This document shows, in pieces, positions 12,001 to 21,899 of a DNA stretch of 64,000 nucleotides (the first letter of the stretch is position 1; every line of letters starts with the position of its first letter). The stretch is from positions 144,407,464-144,471,463 of the forward strand of contig NC_072796.1 in the NCBI RefSeq assembly GCF_028583425.1, given 5' to 3'. Source of the stretch: Eublepharis macularius. Its lineage: Eukaryota > Chordata > Lepidosauria > Squamata > Eublepharidae. The notes under the pieces are model-generated. The model saw only the letters and a list, made by a program, of their open reading frames with translations. It did not search any database and was not told where the DNA came from. The translations under genes were made by a program, and so were the position numbers.

Positions 12001-15000
12001 CCAGTCTTTCTGTCTGTCTGTCTGTCTGCCTTTCTCTCTGCTTTTCCATCATGATGTTTGCGTGGTCTTCCTCCTCTTCTTCTCAGCTTTTCCACCCTAG
12101 AAGAGAGTGTTAAACAGTACGAGCAAGACCTGGCCAGGAGGCTGTACCAGGCCCGGCAACAGGCACCAGGGCAGGGCCTTGCCACGCGCGTGCCAGTGCC
12201 TGCAGGCCAACCCAGGTGTGCAGAGCTCCCCACCCCCTTGTGCAGAGCAGGGCCCTGCCCCGAGACACCACTCACCCTGCCCCCGAAACAAGGGGCTGCT
12301 GCACATGGGCAGGAGGCCAGGCCCCTTCCCTTCGCCAGCCCCCTTCCCCTGGGTTGGGCTCTCTTCCCTCTGACAGGGCCCACTTTAAGCAAGAGTAAAG
12401 TCTCAGGATCGTCTAACAGACAGGCGCATCTGACTTAGGTTGCGATGGCTGGAGTGATTCGAGGTGTCCCTTGCTGTATCAACAGGAAATCCGCCACTCT
12501 GGGCAAGAATCCCCACAGGCCCTCTGGTGTCCTCTGGTGTCCTCTGGGGTGGTTGTGGAGCGCAGGCCCCCGTGGCCCTGAGGGTGGTCCCTCCGTGTGC
12601 GCGTCCGATGGCGCTGTGTGTGCAAGCGACGCTTCCCTGGCCCCCCAGCTGCACACCAGCTCCCCTCACACCTTTCCTCTCGTTCGTTCTTCCCCCTGTA
12701 TAGGATGAAGTCTCTGGAGCAAGATGCCCTCAAAGCCCAGATGGTGATTGCCAAATCCAAGGAGGGCAAGAAGCGCGGCACTCTGGAACAGCTGGCAGAG
12801 TCGCCCTCGCCGGCCCCCACTCCGTCTCCAACACCCCTGGACGGTACTTGTTTTGGAGCCCCTTCTGGCAGCGGAGGCTGGGTTGTAGGATCGAGAGGCT
12901 GGGGCAAACGGGGGGCCCAAGAGGGCAGCCTTTGCGTGATGGTGGTTAACTCAGTCGCCTCCTCTCTTACAGATGGCAGCTCCCGGAACGTGGCTTCACC
13001 AGGCAGGCTGGTAGGAGGCGGATCCAGGGCAGGGGGCTGGGGGGGGGGCTGGATGGGCAGAGGGTGCTGCTTCTTGAGGCCTCCTGGGGCCCAGCTAGTG
13101 GGTTTCGCTGGGGCAGGCTCTTCCTTGCCTGGTTCCGTGAGAGCAGCACATGCTACTGCCTTGGGTAATGCACGAGAGAGTCCATTGTGCCCGACACCCA
13201 TTGCTGATGGGTCATCCCTGCTGTATGCAATATGCCTGTGCTCCCCACTCCCCACTCCCCTTGGCTTTGCTCTCCTTTCAGCTGGTGTTGCCAGAGATGC
13301 CCTCCTCTCCCCGCCCCCGCGGCACAGTCTACTGTTGCTCTGACTAGAAACGGCTGCCGTTTTCTGTCCGGGGGGGGGGGGAGTGTTCATCAAGTGGCCT
13401 GTGCAGACGCCCTTTGGACTGGTGTCCGCAGAGACTTGCAAGGGAGCCCTTGTGTCCCAGGGGCTGTGAGCACTTCTCCACGCAGCCATTGGGTGTCCTT
13501 GGCGGCCTCCCTCTGAGGTGCCTTTGCACCCCACTGACTGCATACAGGCCTGCCTCTTGGTGTCTGGCAAGGGAGAAAGAAGTAGGGTGCTTTCTGGAGC
13601 CATGCTGGCTACCTGCTGCCTTCTAGATAGGGTGGTAAAGGGGAGAGCCTGGGGCCGCAGTCAGGCTCCATGCCACGAGAGCCTCTTCTGAGCGGCCATC
13701 AGAATAGTCCCGCCTCGACCTCTGAGCCGCTTGAAAGCCTCTCCCTGCCAGGGGTTCTCTCCTGCAGACCCGGCCTGCCTCCTCTCTGCCCCCTGTGTGC
13801 AAAGCACCCGTGGGCCTGGGCACCTCTCATCACCAGCTGGCCTCCCCAGGACCCCGGCTCCTGAGCCCCCCTTCTTGCGCCTGGGCATTCCCTATTCATC
13901 TCTTCTCTTTATTTCTCTGTCTCCCACTTCCCTCTCTCTGTTGATCCTTCCAGTCTATGCCTGAAAAGAAGTTTGTCTACAGGGAATTTGCTGCCATTCC
14001 TTCTTCCAAACCTGTTTATGAAATCCAGGTACAAGCAGCATGCTGTGTGGGCTCCGGCAGCCAGCCTGGAAGCAGTCCTTGCCTGGCACTTGCTCTCTCG
14101 CTCTCTCCTGTGGGCTGGGAGTAGGAAAGCCTCCAGGCACCCTGAATAGCTACGTAGTGAAAGGATAACCGGAGCCTGTGGACTGGCTGTTGTGGAGCTG
14201 TGTCTAGGAGACCTTTGGTGGTCCTCTTTGGAGGCAGTTGAGAGCTTCACCGGCATTTGAGGCCTCAAGTCCGCAGTGGATCTGCTGAGGTTCCCGCTGT
14301 CGAGCTGGTCGCGTAGGGAGAGGATTTGGCCCAGCATGGCGCTCTTGTATTCATTCATTTATTGCCAACCTTTGCACCCACTTCACGGTTCTCAAGGTGG
14401 CAAGCATTAAAACATTCCGAGCAGTAAAATAACTTTTAAAATACCAGTATCTAGAAAATATTTAAAACAATGAAATAAATCTTATAAACACACAAATGGA
14501 GGAGGCTATAATAAGAGTTAGTGGGGGAATGCCAAGCAGAACAAAAATGGCAGAAGATCACAAGCTCCAGAATCTGGGCACCGTGATTGGGAAGGCCCTT
14601 CCTCTGCCGCCCCCACCTGAATCGGGGCCTCTGCGGGCGGCCTTTCTGGTTGGGTGGGTTCACATGGGAAGAAGCAGTCCTTACTCCCATAAGGGCTATA
14701 GAGGCCAATACCAGCACCTTGCATTGGACCTGGGAGCAAATTTGGGAGCCCCTGTAGATGGAACGAAACTGGAGCAATATGGCCCATTTGACTTGCCCCT
14801 ATCAGCGTTCTGGCCGCGGCATTCTGTGCCAAGTGTCGCTTCCAGACAGTCTTCAAGGGTAGCGCCACCTGTCATCTACGGAGGCCAGTTCGTGGTCTGA
14901 GGGCACTGTCAGAGTCCGGACTGGACTTCCCAGCAGGTCTTGACATGTCGGGTACCTAATGGCCAAGGGCAGTGAGCCAGCCAAGGGTGGAATCTGTTCA

Positions 15001-16472
15001 CACTGCCAGAGGCCAGGAGAATCTCTTTGGGGGAGGAGCCCTTCCAGCTGTCCCTCTGACCTGCCCGCCTCTATATCAGTCTTGCTCTTCTGATCCTCTC
15101 CTTGGGGCTGTGGAGGGTGGGCACTGGAAAGAGAGGGTGGTCTTTGCGGGCACTTCTGTGCGTTGCTGAGGCTGCCGTGGAGATTTGTGCCTCCTGGGTG
15201 CGCCTCATTCCAACGCCTCTCCTTTGCCGCTGCGCTCCACTCCCCCTGCCAGTTTGCTCAGGTTCCTTCTAGGATCATTGCACAGGCTTTGTGATGGTTG
15301 CCTTATGACTGCATCTGCTGGGTCAGGAAATCCAGCTCTGGCTGGCTGGGACCCTGGAGGAAGGGCAGGAGGCCCTGGGGCAGCCAGGTCTGAATGTCCT
15401 CTTGTCATTCCCAGACTCCCGATGGGGGCGGCACCTGCAGACTTGTCCATGATGCCAGCAGCTCAGGTGAGTGGCCGTCCTGAAGCCGACTTGTCTCCTG
15501 GCCCTGAGGAGCGGGCCAGCCTGGACTCCTCCCTTCCTTCTTTGCCTTTCTGCACCTTGTGATGATGAGCCAGGATAGCTGTGGGTGGGATGGAATGAGA
15601 ATGCTGATGAGCACCCCCCACACACCCCGCACCCCCGCGCACGCGCGCGCACAGTCTGGAATTGCAAGTCAGCATGCCCCGCCCACTGCTGGTTTGGGGG
15701 ATGCCCCTGGAGGCTGGCTAGTTGTGGCAACTTACGAAGAAGGGGGACCCTTGACTGGAAGCCCTTTGGGGCTGTGGCGTGGGACCTGGGCAGGCTGAGA
15801 GCTGCGACTTCGGTGGCACAAGGTGTGCGCAGTGATCCAAAGGCTTTCCCAGTGGGAAGCTATTCTTAAGGTCCCTGCCTCGGAGGGTTTGTAAGGAAGG
15901 GTGGCTTTGCAGTTCTGAGAGAAGGCCTTCCAGGTGTAAAGGTGGCTCCTGTGCCCCTCACAACTCACTTCCCTTCCCCCTGAAAAGGTTCGGCCGTGGG
16001 TATGTCCCCCGCCCAGTCTCTGCGTCTGCTCCAAAATGGCGCCAGTTTCTTCTTTGCACCTGTCGGCAGTGCAGGAAAAGAACCTTTTCTGCTGGCACTT
16101 CTTGGGTGGAGGGTAGATTTTGACTGGGATTGGCAGGATGGGCTGGGCCTAAAGCCGGGTCTTGGCTGTGAGGGAAGCAAGGAGTGGGTGCGCGGCGGCC
16201 GAGGCCTTCCCGACTGTTTCCCTGGAGAGGAGCGAAAGGGGCCACTGGGGCTGCCTTCCTCTTCATCCGCACTCTCTCTCTCTCTCTTCTCTCTCTCTGT
16301 TCCTTCTCCAGGGAGCCAGGAGCAAGACAGACAGGCAGAGGACCCGGAGCTTCCATTGGCACGTGGTCCCTTGACTCCCAGCACCTCCCCTCGGGAAGAG
16401 CTGGGCCTTTTCAACAGCAAGCGCAAGCTCCGCCACGCTCAGCACAGCCTGGAGACTGCTGTTCCGACATAA
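1..16472 (+). CDS. SCRIB: SCRIB (Scribble planar cell polarity protein), 3' part, multi-exon
   Basis: Scribble is a membrane-associated LRR/PDZ scaffold that sets apico-basal and planar polarity with DLG and LGL. Only the region C-terminal to the PDZ domains is here. Exons: about 1-125 (end uncertain), 1164-1232, 1362-1412, 1819-1860, 2013-2132, 2403-2504 (or from 2304), 2598-2648, 2781-2940, 6778-6961, 7379-7468, 7555-7746, optional 12087-12215, 12704-12843, 12973-13010, 13954-14028, 15415-15466, 16312-16472. All have AG/GT borders except possibly the first. Phases agree throughout, and 2781-16472 without the optional exon is 1092 nt, 364 codons with stop. Recognisable SCRIB blocks are SFRERQKYFEVE, KRVSLVGEEDLKKM, ARKLQQKRAQML, PVRTAKAERRHQERLR, MKSLEQDALKAQM, SPAPTPSPTP and REFAAIPSSKPVYEIQ. 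Exons upstream of 2403 are less conserved and less certain. The gene starts outside the window, and its large intron 2941-6777 carries a DIRS-like fossil. Confidence 0.9.
3390..3545 (-). repeat. tRNA-headed SINE fragment in SCRIB intron
   Basis: Read on the - strand it has a B-box-like piece (GGTTCAAATCC type; here the + strand shows ggatttgaacccggg at 3516-3530). This is followed by the usual SINE body with a tcactg...cctcac segment. Degenerate, with no tail left. Confidence 0.55.
4300..6640 (+). mobile_element. DIRS-like tyrosine-recombinase retrotransposon, fossil
   Basis: Located inside the SCRIB intron, sense on the + strand. Recognisable parts in order are the end of the reverse transcriptase/RNase H region (about 4900-5210, with IDLLATQLNKK and LYAFPTLPL) and a tyrosine-recombinase domain (about 5390-6200, with HSSIKVHRVAIS and RRLRTLDVKHTL). 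The 3' end carries a pair of inverted repeats, 6353-6382 and 6611-6640, built on ttgcacttacctgta and its complement. The gag-like part and most of the RT are missing. It is a broken copy with many disabling changes, so an old insertion. Confidence 0.75.
8130..8462 (+). repeat. SINE tail plus unassigned SINE-like body
   Basis: The segment 8340-8462 is the 3' part of the local SINE family: cctcacagggggattgttgt, then aaaccgctctgagtgggtgt, then gggcggtatataaatcaaat and a (TTA)n end. The same tail appears at 19110, 19780 and 28505 in the opposite orientation. The piece 8130-8330 is repeat-like but I cannot name it. Confidence 0.7.
8463..9760 (+). mobile_element. L2-like LINE fragment, very degraded
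   Basis: Scattered matches to the same L2 family as at 22-24 kb and 62-64 kb: an inter-domain region around 8660-8760 (frame with VQVIQPEDADRVLASLRPAS) and an RT remnant around 9400-9530 related to DLSAAFDTISHGI. G/C homopolymers and indels interrupt all frames. It lies in the SCRIB intron between 7746 and 12087. Confidence 0.55.
11265..11812 (+). mobile_element. CR1 LINE 3' end
   Basis: Contains the conserved CR1 end region: tatttgaagggcttgtcata, aggcttcctcgggaggtggt, then the 3' block ggactagatggcccttgggg and a tctgtgtttctctgt tail replacing the usual ATTCTATG repeats. Lies in the SCRIB intron, in the gene's orientation. Confidence 0.85.
12087..12215 (+). CDS. SCRIB: SCRIB optional in-frame exon (43 codons)
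   Basis: Preceded by a pyrimidine-rich acceptor ending ttcttctcag and followed by a gtgtgc donor. The exon is 129 nt and fits the phase left by 7746 (CG_) and required at 12704 (_G), so it can be included or skipped without changing frame. It reads RFSTLEESVKQYEQDLARR and then LYQARQQ, a charged helical stretch placed between RAAR and MKSLEQ. The mammalian protein as I recall it joins those two blocks directly. Inclusion in mRNA is inferred, not seen. Confidence 0.6.
13282..13347 (+). CDS. SCRIB: Possible alternative last exon of SCRIB
   Basis: After a good acceptor (ctctcctttcag) the phase-0 frame that would follow exon 12973-13010 reads 21 residues beginning LVLPEMPSSPRPRG and stops at 13345-13347. 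Use of this exon would give a shorter Scribble C-terminus lacking the REFAAIPSSKPVYEIQ block. No clear poly(A) signal was seen close behind, so it may be chance. Confidence 0.25.
   Translation: MVLPEMPSSPRPRGTVYCCSD
14340..14885 (-). mobile_element. L2-like LINE 3' end
   Basis: On the - strand the segment 14868-14518 keeps the C-terminal motif LAQNAAARTLIGAS of the L2 ORF2 protein (general form LVQNAAARLLTG). It is followed by a 3' UTR that ends near 14345 in a (GAAT)n run, aataaatgaatgaatac. Inserted in the SCRIB intron between 14028 and 15415. Confidence 0.7.
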
Positions 16473-17000
16473 AGGTCCTGCCCGCTGGGCCAACACAAGA
16501 ACCAAGCAAGGGTGCCAGCTCTGCAGACTGCATGGATTGGCACCAGCTGCTCCTCCTCGGTGACACTGGACAGAACTGAGCTCTCGGAAGCTCAGCAACC
16601 TTCTTTCAGGCTGTGAAGCTTCCTCCTCTTCTCACGATGCACTGGGGCAGGTTCCAAGATAACTTGGACTGGCAGCCGCGGAGGAGGAGGAGGGGAGCAG
16701 TGGTGTGTGGCGTGTGCGTCTCTTGTGTGGGAGCGTGTGTGCGCGAGCAAGCTGCAGCTGCATTGTGACGACTTACATGGGCCCTGTCCTTAGCCCCAGG
16801 GGGTATTTGCCAAATAGCTGGTGGATCGTTCATGCCCTGGCGTCCCCCCACCTTTGCACGGGAAGGCGTGGGGAGGAGGACAGCGTCCTGGTGCAAAGGG
16901 GCGAAGGAGCCTGGCTGGTTTCTGCCATTGCCCTCCTCTTCCGCAGAGGATAGGTAATATCAGGGCAGTGATTTCCAAGACAGGGCATGTTTTACAACTC

Positions 17001-17062
17001 TGTGTGTGTGTGTGTATGTGTGAGAGAGAGAGAGAGAGAGAGCGTGCGTGCGTGCATGCATG
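17001..17062. repeat. (TG)n-(AG)n microsatellite
   Basis: A TG run passes into an AG run and then a short (GCGT)/(GCAT) run, inside the SCRIB 3' UTR. Likely length-polymorphic. Confidence 0.95.
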
Positions 17063-17919
17063 AGTGTGAGAAGCAGCGATGGCACATCGGTCTCACTTAC
17101 AAACAAAGTCAGGAGGCAAGTTATGATACCTGCTCAGCAGTAGCAGAGATAGAGCAGTGGGAGGGGGGAGCAAAGGGTAGGGGCAGAGTAGTTGGTTTAG
17201 AAAGTGGTGATGCAGATAGAAGGTGCAGGTCAGCGGGGGCCGTGGGGTTTGGAGTGGAGTAGCACAGCATAGGCGGGTGGGCGAAATAGCGGCTTGGCAA
17301 GCAAACACCAGAGATCAGTCAGTGCCAGTGAGAGAGCTCCCCGGAGAGCCGCGTGTGAGGCTTGTGGCCAGGCTGCTGCAGCCCTTCTTCCAGCTTCTGG
17401 AGCCCGTTTGGGGGAAAGTCGATTTGGGGGGGGGGGAGATGACTGACGGGGTCATTGGTGGCTGTGTGCTCCAGCAACTTAGTGGTCACGTGGTTAGTGG
17501 TGAGAAATGGACTGACTTGGGATCTGTGTCCTTGCCTTGCCCGCGTACCTGCCGGGGCAGCCTCTTCCGAACTGACTCGGCCTCCTGAAAGTCTCTGGGC
17601 ATGCCAAAACCAAGGGGTTGTTTTATCAGAACACGTCAGGTCAGTTTTGGGGGTTTGGAGTGGGAGGGCTCCTCCCAGTGTCTCAGTGGTGGCTGCTTCT
17701 ACATCAACAATTAGAGCTTTTTGATTTTAATCTAATTTTAGCCTTTGCTTTTAATGAGCAATTTTGGGGGGTGGTCAGGAGGTTTCTTTGACTAACTTAT
17801 GACTTCTCTAGGTGCTGGGCTGTGGCATGCCTGTTCTCTCCCGGGACACTCCAAGGGAGACCAGACTGTAACTAGTGACATTTGTACAACCAAAGAAATC
17901 TATTTTGTGGTTCAAGGAC

Positions 17920-17925
17920 AATAAA
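17920..17925 (+). terminator. SCRIB: SCRIB poly(A) signal AATAAA
   Basis: Canonical AATAAA in the sense strand, in an A/T-rich setting about 1.45 kb after the SCRIB stop. It is the first good hexamer after the last exon. Confidence 0.7.
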
Positions 17926-17945
17926 GTTTACTTTACATTTTAGAG

Positions 17946-19105
17946 ATGCTGCCGCCTCTTCTTTCCTAACTGTCTCCAGGAGAAGCCCTCAGGGGCCTCC
18001 CAGCCTGCTTTCTGTAGGCAATTCTGCCCAGAAACACGTTGACAAGGGGGAGGCAGCCAAGCAAGGGGGAGGAAGGTGCAAGACCCTCCCTTGCAGAGCA
18101 GCAGGCAAGTGAGAGTTCAGTAAGCAGCCACTGAAGGATGAATGGACTCTGTTCCCCTCATCCGGCGCCACAGCCAAGAAGAGCCCTTCCACTCACCTGC
18201 CCACTCAGGGGCCACTGATGCTCGCCGGAGACCTGGTCAGGGTCGGGGTGGAGCTGATGCCGCCGTTGGGCCAGCCTCGAATACCCTTTTGTCTTTTTAA
18301 ATCAAATTTTCATTTTCTTAAACAAACAACAATTTTTTTGACAATGAGTACAACAACTATAACAGATTACTGTTCTTGTGATGTTACATTGTTGGTGATC
18401 AATTCCTTTTATATTGACTTGATGGATCTAATCGCGTTCCAAGGCTGATTAACGTTCCAGTCTGATATTTAGCAATTGCATGTTTAGTTTCTGATAAGAT
18501 TTAGAGAGTCAATTTGATCTGTTATGTTTGGTAGACAGGTCTTGTCCCAGAGTTGTTAAATACAAAAATCTGTAATATTTAGATTGTGTTACGCATTTTG
18601 AGATTTTACATTTTGAAATGCTTATAAACAGTATAACTTAGCATTTGTAAATGGTACACCAACAATAAGTTTGTCAAAGTAATATAGTATGGATTCTATG
18701 CTTGTGTATAAACCTAAAAAAGGAAAAAGAAAAAAATTATCTCCCTTTACCCCCCTCCCACGTAGAAAGATTATATGGCATTATTATGATTGTAATTGTT
18801 CCCCCCCTTCCTTCCCCCTTACAAAAACTAGAAAACTCAAAATAAAAATTAGCTATAGGTTATTTCCTAGCAAGAGGCTAATTATGAAAGCATGCTAGTT
18901 GTACAGCCCCCAAAAGACCCTGTAGGGAGTAGTCTCCTGTGGGTCTTTGTACAACATCTGGGGGGCTGTCATTAATGGGAGCAAAGAGAAAAACTGGCTC
19001 CCCCCACCCCCTCAAAACCTCCATACAGTGAAGTGACACAAACTGCTAGCTTGTTTTAAACCATGAATTCTAAATTCTGATTACTTCCCCCTCCCTTTTT
19101 TCTCC
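17946..19105. other. Intergenic, AT-rich, no gene seen
   Basis: After the SCRIB poly(A) site there is a short GC-neutral piece to about 18290, then AT-rich DNA to 19105. No open frame with protein character was found. The AT-rich part may be the degraded ORF2 or 3' region of the L1 copy whose ORF1 lies at 19580-20345, but I see no motif that proves it. A small inverted repeat, ccaaaagaccct and gggtcttt, lies at 18911-18952. Confidence 0.4.
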
Positions 19106-19109
19106 GACT

Positions 19110-19275
19110 TTAATAACAACAACAACACTCGATTTATATACTGCCCTTCAGGATGACTTAACACCCACTCAGAGCGGTCCACAAAGTATGTCATTATTAT
19201 TCCCATAACAATCACCCTGTGAGGTGGGTGGGGCTGAGAGAGCTAGAAGCTGTGACTGACCCAAGGGCACCCAGC
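19110..19275 (-). repeat. SINE (tRNA-headed family), 5'-truncated
   Basis: Reverse complement of the local SINE tail: (AAC)n, then gatttatatactgcccttca, actcagagcggtccacaaag and caccctgtgaggtgggtggg, then the body up to gtgactgacccaaggg. The tRNA head is missing. Confidence 0.8.
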
Positions 19276-19324
19276 TGTATAGAAAAGAAACAGATTTTCC
19301 CAACTCCTGGAATGTTCTTCATTA

Positions 19325-19545
19325 TTGATTGTTGTGGATTTTCCAGGCTGTATTGCCGTGGTCTTGGCATTGTAGCTCCTGACGTTACGCCAGCAGCTGT
19401 GGCTGGCATCTTCAGAGGTGTAGCACCAAAAGACAGAGATCTCTCAGTGTCACACACACTATTTCCGGGCAATACAGCCCGGAAAACCCACAACAACCAT
19501 CGTTCTCCGGCCGTGAAAGCCTTCGACAATACATTCTTCATTATT
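19325..19545 (-). mobile_element. Penelope-like element terminal region
   Basis: Matches the terminal block found also at 25905, 30660 and 45735. On the - strand it runs from gaaggctttcacggccgg through ctctgaagatgccagccac to cacggcaatacagcctgg. Here the segment equivalent to the hammerhead GAAA reads differently (plus-strand cgttacgcc, against cgtttcgcc in the other copies), so a ribozyme would be dead in this copy. Confidence 0.7.
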
Positions 19546-19579
19546 GTTATTCAGTCATTTCGAACTGGGATTTTGCTTT

Positions 19580-20345
19580 CTTTATAAGGAGTAGGTGGTT
19601 GAATGAGTTTCCTCTTTTGTGCTGGTTTTAATGGGTCTGTAGAAGAGATGTCCAGTTTTATCCTTAAAGTGGATGTGTAGTTTGGAGTAATTGATCCATT
19701 TATATTCTACTTTCGCATCTCGTAGTGTTTCTGTAATCGGTTTGAGATCTCTTCTCCTGGTCAATATTTCCTGGCAATAATAATAACATTTGATTTATTT
19801 ACCGCCCTTCAGGACAATGCCCATTCAGAGCGCTTTACAAAGTATGTTGTTATCCCCACAACAAAACACCCTGTGAGGCGGGTGGGGCTGAGAGAGCTCC
19901 AGAGAACCGTGACTAGCCCAAGGTCACCCAGCTGGCTTCAAGTGGAGGAGTGGGGAATCAAACCCAGCTCTACAGATGAGAGTCCTGTGCTTTTAACCAC
20001 TTGAACAATTTTTGTTTCCTGGCAATTTCTAGAATTCTTTTCCTTGTCTCCCAGTCTGGAAAAGTAGCAATGATATCTCTTGGAGCTTTCCTATTTGATT
20101 TTAAAGGACCGACCCAGTAGGCTTTGGAGATTACTGGAATAATGTTTTTACCTGGATGCAAAAAACTGGTAATCCAGTTAGCTAAAAATAAAGATAGATC
20201 TTGTTTTGCTGTTATTTCCTTAGTAACCCCCTAAATTTAAGATTCTACTGGTACGTTATTACTTCCAGGTTTATAAGCCTTTCATGCATTTCCTCATTCT
20301 CCTTTTGCAGATTATGAATTACGTTTTGCAGAGTTAAGAGATGTC
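19580..20345 (-). mobile_element. L1 LINE ORF1 fragment, split by a SINE
   Basis: Two - strand open pieces, 20161-19970 and 19764-19582, resemble successive parts of the L1 ORF1 RNA-binding protein: YWVGPLKSNRKAPRDIIATF, with the RNA-recognition-domain signature of L1 ORF1p (RIGPKR..PRDIIV), and then LRDAKVEYKWINYSKLHIHF (C-terminal domain). They are separated by a SINE at 19779-20010. An A/T-rich heptad-like region to about 20345 may be the coiled coil. No endonuclease or RT motif was found next to it. Confidence 0.7.
19779..20010 (-). repeat. Full-length tRNA-headed SINE inserted in L1
   Basis: The - strand reads a tRNA-like head (B box in ctgggtttgattccccactc, A box in caagtggttaaaagc), the body with ggtgaccttgggct, then cctcacagggtgttttgttg and the tail ggcggtaaataaatcaaatg. 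It interrupts the L1 ORF1 copy, so it is younger than that L1. Confidence 0.85.
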
Positions 20346-20449
20346 TTACCCATTATCAGTTTTTTTGGATAACTTTCATTTTAACTTGGAGATCTGCTAA
20401 CTGGTTAAAGAGTGGCTTTATAAGAATTGTCATTTTATTTAGGATGTTA

Positions 20450-21890
20450 ACAGCCCAATCCTAAGAAGGCGGGGGGAGTGCATAGGGAGAGAACCAAGGC
20501 TTACATGGGCATAAGTGGCTCCTACGTGGGCGCAAATGCCCTTCCGCCGGCGGTAGCATGAGGCAAGCTACAGCCATTGGGCCACTGCCAGCGGGAATGC
20601 ATAGCGGGCAGGCAGAGGCGGAGAAGCAGCGCAGGGCCCCGCGCCAGCGCAGGAGGGGGCAGAGTTAGTTCGTTCCCTAAGCCCCGCCAGGCGCAGGAAT
20701 GCCCACAACGGCGCAAAAGAGCTATGCCACAGAAAAAGGTGGCGTAGCCCATAGAGGCCCATTGCCGGGGAAAACTCAGCCCCCTCTCCGAGTGCCCAGC
20801 CCTGCCCACATGGCCTGAAGGAGCATAGAATGGGAACTACCACGGGGGTGGGGGAATCCGCATCCGTTTCCGGGGCAGATGAGCCCCCCCCCTCCCCGCA
20901 CCCAATCACCTGCTCACGCACCCTTCAAAACGTCTGGCCGCGCTGCCCATGACCTCAGGTAAGTGAGCACGTGGCCAAAGGCTCTGCCCCTCGGACTTCT
21001 GCCGTGGGTACTTTGAGCACGAGGCGGGAGGGTACGCACAATTGCACAGCCGTGATGCCCTGCTACAAGAGCCCCCTCCCCACTGTCTTTCCCACGAGGA
21101 AGCCCACACAAACCTCCAAGTGGCGACCAGAACGGTTTGTATGGCGGCAGCAGTCCTGTCAGCACCCTTCTCCCGGACCATGCAGGACGTTAAAGTGGCT
21201 ACCAGCACTTTGAATTGAACACAGTACTAATCGACAGCTAGTACAGTTCTTTGAAACTAGCAAGATGAGTTCCCTATAACTCATGGCTGTGTTTTGTAAT
21301 AATTCAGGTTTCCAAGCTGTCTTCAAGGGCAGCCATACACAGAGTACATTATTGCGATCTTACCTAGATATGATCTGAGCATGGAATATGTGTTCGGTAA
21401 GGGCTGCACCCAGTACATCAACCCAAGTTGGGTAACTTGGTTAGATGAGAACCTTCATCTGTGCCCCTGGGCCTAAGAGCAGCCCCAGGTGGTAAACCTG
21501 CTCCCTTAGAGGGGAGTGTAAACCCATCCAAAGTACACTGATGCCTCAACTCCTATGTGACTTAATTATCTGCTAAGAGCACCTCAGTCTTGCCAGGATT
21601 TAGGTTCTCTTACCCGCCCCCCCCGCCCCCCCCCCAATGGCAATCGATTAAAAGCCTCCCCTCTCTCCAGCCTCTGGTGAAAAAGAGAAATAGAATTGGG
21701 CACCATCTCCGCGTGAGTGGACCCTCGCTCTGTATCCCCAGCCAGCCTCTCTGAGTAATTGCAGGTAAACCACTGGGGGCAAGGGTGAGCTCGGGGGGTG
21801 GGTGGGGCGCGCCCTCCCCTTCCTCCAGCCCCAGGTCATTTCATTGCGCTTGTCCTATACATTCTTTCCTGAGTCAGGGCAACTGGCTGA
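20450..21890. other. Unassigned GC-rich then neutral DNA, no gene seen
   Basis: A GC-rich, CpG-bearing stretch from about 20465 to 21180 begins with cagcccaatcctaagaaggc, the kind of start seen in non-autonomous DNA transposons. No matching inverted terminal repeat was found by eye. From 21180 to 21890 there are no frames of interest. This could be an unlisted repeat; no host exon is supported. Confidence 0.35.
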
Positions 21891-21899
21891 GGACCCATT

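Larger units (their letters stand above)
16473..17945 (+). other. SCRIB: SCRIB 3' UTR
   Basis: No open frame or repeat family is recognised from the SCRIB stop to the poly(A) signal, apart from a (TG)n(AG)n microsatellite. The length, about 1.45 kb, is ordinary for a vertebrate 3' UTR. The end is inferred from the AATAAA at 17920-17925. Confidence 0.7.

Noticed and set aside
12479-13603. 374-codon - strand open frame
   Set aside because: Longest frame in the window, but it lies antisense to three verified SCRIB exons and has no recognisable motif, so it is a GC-driven shadow.
19905-20010. tRNA-like A and B boxes (also at 28700, 33400, 42020, 54960, 61200)
   Set aside because: These are heads of SINEs, not tRNA genes: no cloverleaf with anticodon arm, and each is joined to a SINE body.
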